Assembly: GCA_024305745.1 (NCBI GenBank)
Contig: JAHRBS010000007.1
Location: 620,001-684,000 of the forward strand
Source: Polyporus tsugae
Taxonomy: Eukaryota; Basidiomycota; Agaricomycetes; Polyporales; Polyporaceae
DNA length: 64,000 nucleotides
Direction of reading: 5' to 3'
This document shows positions 58,827 through 64,000 of the stretch, piece by piece. Position numbers and translations under genes: made by a program. The notes beneath the pieces were generated by a model, which saw only the letters and a list, made by a program, of their open reading frames with translations, was not told where the DNA came from and did no database searches. The stretch's first letter is position 1. Every line of letters starts with the position of its first letter.

Positions 58827-59770
58827 GCGATGGTTCCTAAGTCCTCCCGGCGAGTTACAGGCCTGAATGCTCCAAGTGATGAATACTATCACTGTACCAG
58901 ATATGCAAAATCTTGATGCCAGCTTGATTATCTCAGTCAGTTCTTCACGGATTGTCTCCGGAGGAGCCGGTATTTGAACTAATGTTCTATATCTACATGA
59001 ATGTGTATTTTAGTTGACGATATAATGAGATTTGCGCACTCGGTGAACGAAACGCTGTTGCAACAGAGTTGCAAACCCCTAAACGCCCTATGAGCGCCCA
59101 TAGTAACGCCCGTAGTCCTCCAACCACTATGAGTCCAACCTGGCCCTGTGTTGTCCATAAAAAACCCCGGATGGTGCGCGATAGACTCCTCAGAGGGTTG
59201 CGAGACGCTCACCCTATTTTTGAGACCGGCGGTGGATAACGAGACTTCAGCCGAGCACGAGTTCGCCGAAGGCGCCGTGCTGCCACTGCCGCGCTTGTCA
59301 ATTTCGGTCTTTTTCCTTCCCTCTAGACGTCAGTTCAGCTCGCGAGCTTATGAAAATTTAGTAGCATTATCAATCATATGTGTATTACATTGTTGTAAAA
59401 CATGAGAAGTGTGTGATCAGCGGTTTGTGAGATATTGAAATTTTGCATATCTGTTGCATTTGCATATCTGGTACAGTGATAGTACCGACGCCAACTCCAT
59501 CCCAGTTGTTCGCGTGAATCAGGTCGCTCAATGATAAATACTAGATGCAGTGTCAAGTCCTAGACAAAATACTATACAACTGGACGGACTCGGGCGGAGT
59601 AACTCTAGTACTGACGGCGTGGCTGGTTAACTCAAGGACGGAGAGCGGTGTGTGTTTGTGTCATGATACATTGTTCTACAGTGGGCCCGTAAGTGTGAGA
59701 TATGAACTGAGAACAAGGCCAACGAGATATTGCCGGGCCATACCGATTCCGACGAGCATCCGACAATCCT
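58827..59770. other. Gap between LINE and DUF6533 gene
   Basis: AT-richer sequence. No gene was supported. Confidence 0.35.
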
Positions 59771-61650
59771 TTAGACTCCAACAAGCACCTCCGAGTCGCC
59801 TGCTCCGCACGGGACCTCGGCGATTGCGGACTCGTTGAGGATCCGCGATTCCTGGCAAGACTCGCTTTCGTTCGGAGGGATACCTTCCGAGCCTGCTGTG
59901 AAGCAGTCATCTGCGCCTTCATCGTCACGGTGTTCGTCCCGGCCATCGTAGTCAGGGGGATCTATGGTGGCGCCAAGTGACCCGAGCGCGTTCGCAAAGT
60001 TGATCGAACGAATGCTGAAGCCCTGTGAGGCATCCGAGGGATCAGAGTCATCGCCACTGGCAGCCAGTCCGATGGCCTTTCTCTGATGAGCTTCTTGGAG
60101 GTCGAGGAGGAAATGGGATACGAGGATAGACGAGAGTCTGATGATGGGTTGAAAGCAATCGAGATCAGTGGCCTTGGACTGAAGCCATACATTTTGCGGA
60201 AACAATTCACGTACGGGGGTGTGAAGGCTGATATATAACTGAGTCCTCCGGTCGACACTACAACCTAGAAGGGAGTCGTTGTTTAATATTGAAAGAACTT
60301 GAAGAGCCATGAGTGGCTGGAAAAACTCGGAACCCACTGAAATTTCTGTTAGAACCAGGTGCAATATGTTCAGTATCGACAGCACACTAAGTACCCATCA
60401 GCGTGATTAGATGATATGAGCACGCGCGGCAGTCACTGGTGTAGAGAACTTACACGAAGTACATTATACCTGTTGAGATTACCCATACCTTAGCAGATAT
60501 CACGGTAGCAAAAGCCAATGCAGACAAACCATTGCGCAGCATTATTGAGGCGAGACCTTTGATTTTGGTGGTGTCACCCCGAGTGTTGTTGTAATTCACG
60601 ATGCCTGAGTCAGGCAGGAGCTTCCAGGTGATGGCGATGAGCAAGGTGTCTGCCAGAATAGTCGAGACCCGGTCCATGATGACGACTGTTGACTTGATGT
60701 CAGCATGATATCCGGCATAAAGAAGTACCTTACGAACAGCTAGTACGGGGCCATGGTTAGCAGGGATGGTGGATGAGATCATTGGTTGGCGTACGTTTGA
60801 CTGAGAGAACTAGAGATGGAAACAATCTCCACACACCCTACTCCTAGGGGAGCCTGCATGCCGGAGACATAAAACCGTAAAGATACCTGAAGTACCTTTC
60901 TGAGCATGACTTGGAGTATCAATCAGAGAGAAGGAATACCGCACCATACATACGAAAAATTGAACAGTTGAGAGAACGAAGACGAGCGCCGAGAGCCACC
61001 AATGCCGAGTCAATGCATATGCCCGCAGCACAGTGAATACTACAAAGATAACCTCAGACTTGATATGCAACGATTTGAACGATGAAGGCCACGTACCTGC
61101 CGGTGGGAGGAGAGATAGATATAGGATTACACCATTAGTGAGCTCGACCCTGTTGCAACTGCGGTCGCCGATAATTTGAGCATAGATGAATGCATAAGTT
61201 CCCTAGTACCCTAACACACCTCTTTGGTCGCGGTGGCACTCAGTCACATGCCGAGAAGCTTTCGGGGACATGGAGAAAGATGCATACCTTATCGGACATT
61301 GAAGCATGCCCCAACATGTACATGATCTGTGCGAGGACATTCAAGTACTTGTTTGAGAAATACAGAACCGCGGAGAGCGGTCGCGCCTTGCCGGTCCAGA
61401 ACAGTTGCACCTCGCGGGACAGTGTCACTACCCAGTCGTACGCAACAAACGCTGGATACACGACGTGAGATGGTTGATCATGGCACCCCTGGCAGATTAG
61501 AGACCTACCGACTATAGAAATTATGCAACATTCGTTCTGAAAACTACACAATGTTATGAGCATCAACGTGACATCCCGCTCAAAAGCCACTCACCTGGCA
61601 GCGACATATGCAATTATTTGTTCATTTTCGGTGTCGGACTGAGAGGCCAT
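59771..61650 (-). CDS. Seven-transmembrane DUF6533 protein
   Basis: Minus-strand exons 61595-61650, 61509-61543, 61288-61451, 61202-61097, 61039-60945, 60853-60795, 60685-60530, 60469-60454 and 60386-59771. All junctions fit except the step between 60795 and 60685, where the phase does not close. The family core is clear: AFVAYDWVVTLSREVQLFW (the DY-x-T-x-x-REV-x-x-W hallmark), ARPLSAVLYFSNKYLN, VFTVLRAYALTRHWW, then MDRVSTILADTLLIAITWKL, VLSILNILHLVL and LSSILVSHFLLDLQEAHQ. About seven hydrophobic segments predict a GPCR-like fold, as seen for the many DUF6533 proteins of Agaricomycetes, whose ligand is unknown. The C-terminal tail (59771 to about 60040) is acidic and Ser/Asp/Glu-rich. One small exon is not resolved. 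Confidence 0.75.
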
Positions 61651-64000
61651 GTTGGAATGAGAAACGGAAGATAACAGTGACGAAGAGCCAGACCAAGCTC
61701 ACGCGGTTTTGTATGGTTCGCTCCAGGGCGGATGATTTGCACCATCGGTGATGTGCCTGCCAGACATCCAGTCGATGAGCACAGGTCCGAAAGCGGGGTT
61801 GCAAGTCTACCTTCAATCAATCCACTTCCTCTGTCAAGGCGATGATACGATCGTAAATCTACGCTGATGCAGCGGAAAAACTCCGCATTCTCGTGCATCT
61901 CCCCATTGACAGTCAATGACAGGCAGCGCCGGCCCGGGTCGTCGGATGTCCCGTCGGTTACAGTAATTAGACCAGCCTTGGTAAACTTGAATGACGGGGG
62001 CTGGACGCAAGGTGGAAGATGAGACGTGGACTTTGATAAGGCCGTGTAGCAATCACACACTGGATGTCCGTGTCAGCGATGAAAGCACGAAGCCAGGCCA
62101 GACTGAGAGTACGGTGCAAAATAATCACAATTAGTATCATACGAAAATGCGACACCCAGCTAACACCCCCACCCCCCTTCGGGCAGGACATCCTACGTTG
62201 GGACTTAAACTTACTTTTGTATCGTTGAAGTTGGGTTGAAGTGTTCCGCATAATCAGCTGTACCCGGGTTTGACACGGAACTCGCCTTCCGAGAAGATGT
62301 ATGATCGGTCTCCCAGAGTCGTGCTTCATTATGCGGTCACGAATGACGATTTTCTTCAACATTCTAGATGGCCTGATCAGTAAGAGCCCTGCAACATGTC
62401 AGGCACTGGGAAAACCCTTACAACTCAATCAGCGCGTTGATGGGAAAGATTCCGAGGCTTGACATCCCAAACTATCTGTCCAGCCACACGAGTATCACAT
62501 GCACAAGGTCATCTACCGGTTGTGTTGTGTTCAGGGTCTACAAATCGCGCTGAGATAGCCATTATACTACGACGTAGCTTACTGTGGCGCAAGTTACAGT
62601 GATTGTCAGATATGCCAAACAAACAGAAGAGCGATTGATCTCACTTTATAGATGGTCCGGTTCCCCCTGCACTGCAAGTCCCACAAGCTGAGGTCAATGT
62701 CCCTGTCGAAGCCAAAATGGTATATCACTCGCCTCATCTAGTTCACGTACTGCACCGCCCGATCTACACAGCCGTTGGCAGATCACCAGGAAATACCGAG
62801 TACGGCCCAGGGAGATGGTGCGAATCAGTGCGAATCACGCAGAGCATGGGGCTGCAGGAGCCTGCTTAAGCATCCCATCTCGAGACCGTCCCAGCCATGA
62901 GACTATCTGTCGCTTGAAACCTGATGATTGTACACAATCTGTATGTACGTGTTCAGCGCCGCGACATGAGCCCCACATACGCGCAGGCGAACAGATAGGA
63001 TACCTTGAGCTTCCACTTCTCCAGGTCCGTACCAGGGGCATCGACGTACAAGAGGAAGTTGTAGTCGCAGATGCAGCCGAGGGCGAGCAACGTTGCGACC
63101 CTCGCTCATCCAGGCTCTAGGGCGGAAAGAGCCATCGAAGTTGACACAAACGACCTCGCCTTGAGATTCTGCGGTCCACACGTCAGACATGACCGCATCG
63201 CTTTCATCTGTAAAGCAAAACATGTACCTCGGTGCCTCCTCGACGGACAGCGTAATCTTCAGTCCGAGAGGTCCAGGCCCACTAAGGATCGGGTCACGAT
63301 GGTAGATTTCTGTGAGCTTCTGCACCGTCGTCTTCCCAGAAATAGGAAACGGTTCGACGTGATGGGCCACTCGCAGCAAAGGGCGGGTGTTGAAGAGGAA
63401 TGCAGTCTTGTTCATTGGGAGTATCCGTCCTGCGAGTTGACCAGATAGCCTCAGTAGAGCATCGCCTTCGTTTCGAAGTGAGTCGTGACTGGACATAAAT
63501 ACTTGGAATCCTTTCCTGGATAAGCTTTTGTCCCCGGCCCTGATCGAACCACGGCTGTGTGATCGCAGCATTCATAAACAGAAGAAAGGAAGTTCTTCAA
63601 CCCTATCGACATCGAGTGGGAGATCACCGGCACCCGCGATACAGGGGTGTTAAGGTACGGTTCATCGCTGTGCAGGGAAGCGAAAGCGCTGACCTGTGAG
63701 ATAGCGGAACGATCCCATTGTCATATCCCGGATGCGGGATCACGGCCCACTTGCGCGGGCTGCCTTGCAAGTAACCCTAAGTCGAGAGGCGGAGACTTCA
63801 AAGCGCCGTTATCCATAAGGCGTGAGCGACTCAGGCAAGGCTGACCAAAGTTGTGACGCACAGTAATCGTAGCCAAGACCCAAGGATGGAAACCTATGGA
63901 AATACGACATCCAGTTAGCAACTGTCTTCGAGAAAGGAGACGTGATGGGCTGAGTACTTACTAGCTTTCTGACTGTCGAGACACCCTGTACAATCGCTTG
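61651..64000. other. Unresolved end region, possible minus-strand gene
   Basis: No complete model. On the minus strand, 62903-63571 is open for 222 codons and contains coding-looking segments (ILSGPGPLGLKITLSVEEA, YMFCFTDESDAVMSDVW). Near 63000-63090 another frame reads CDYNFLLYVDAPGTDLEKW. The frames suggest a multi-exon gene or a decayed one running off the window, but no domain was recognised. Between 61700 and 62400 only short frames occur, including one hydrophobic piece (ILIVIILHRTLSLAWLRAFI). Confidence 0.2.

Overview
The window looks like nuclear DNA of a filamentous basidiomycete, most likely an Agaricomycete of the wood-decay (Polyporales-like) type. The reasons are short GT-AG introns of about 50-90 nt in almost every gene, several cerato-platanin genes, and protein families that are expanded in Agaricomycetes (DUF6533 membrane proteins, DUF6699 proteins, RecQ-like orphan helicases, F-box/LRR-like proteins). 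No rRNA gene, tRNA gene or CRISPR array was recognised. All gene models below were spliced by hand from the sequence. Those with in-phase exons and clear family motifs are given high confidence.

Layout. About 1-19.6 kb is an accessory, mobile-element-rich block. It holds a GCR1_C-type relic (possible Crypton tail), a small two-exon orphan gene, a GC-rich hairpin region, a large decayed transposase-like gene, a head-to-head pair of repeated-family genes (one with an in-frame stop), a decayed SAM methyltransferase, a RecQ-like helicase that appears truncated or degenerate at its C-terminus, and an F-box gene. Many of the decayed genes carry nonsense codons that can be explained by C-to-T change.

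About 21.4-35.1 kb is a conserved core: a Rab1/Ypt1 GTPase and the translesion polymerase REV1 (divergent, sharing one promoter region), a small Cys-rich gene divergent from a nucleostemin-like circularly permuted GTPase, and a furin/EGF-type single-pass membrane protein.

About 36.3-48.8 kb is dominated by four cerato-platanin genes on both strands. One of them has a stop at codon 2 and a lost disulfide cysteine. They are interspersed with two divergent DUF6699 paralogues, a CCDC124/Lso2-like ribosome-associated factor and a calcipressin (calcineurin regulator). A glyoxalase-like gene and a CBM21 protein-phosphatase-1 targeting subunit follow at 49.5-56.3 kb. A 5'-truncated LINE with a (GAAA)n tail and a probable target-site duplication sits at 57.4-58.8 kb. 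A seven-transmembrane DUF6533 protein gene lies at 59.8-61.7 kb, and the last 2.3 kb is poorly resolved.

No operon-like functional system was found. The most unusual items are the decaying cerato-platanin within the cluster, the consistent C-to-T-type nonsense decay of mobile-element genes, and the helicase with tandem ACGCGT boxes directly upstream.
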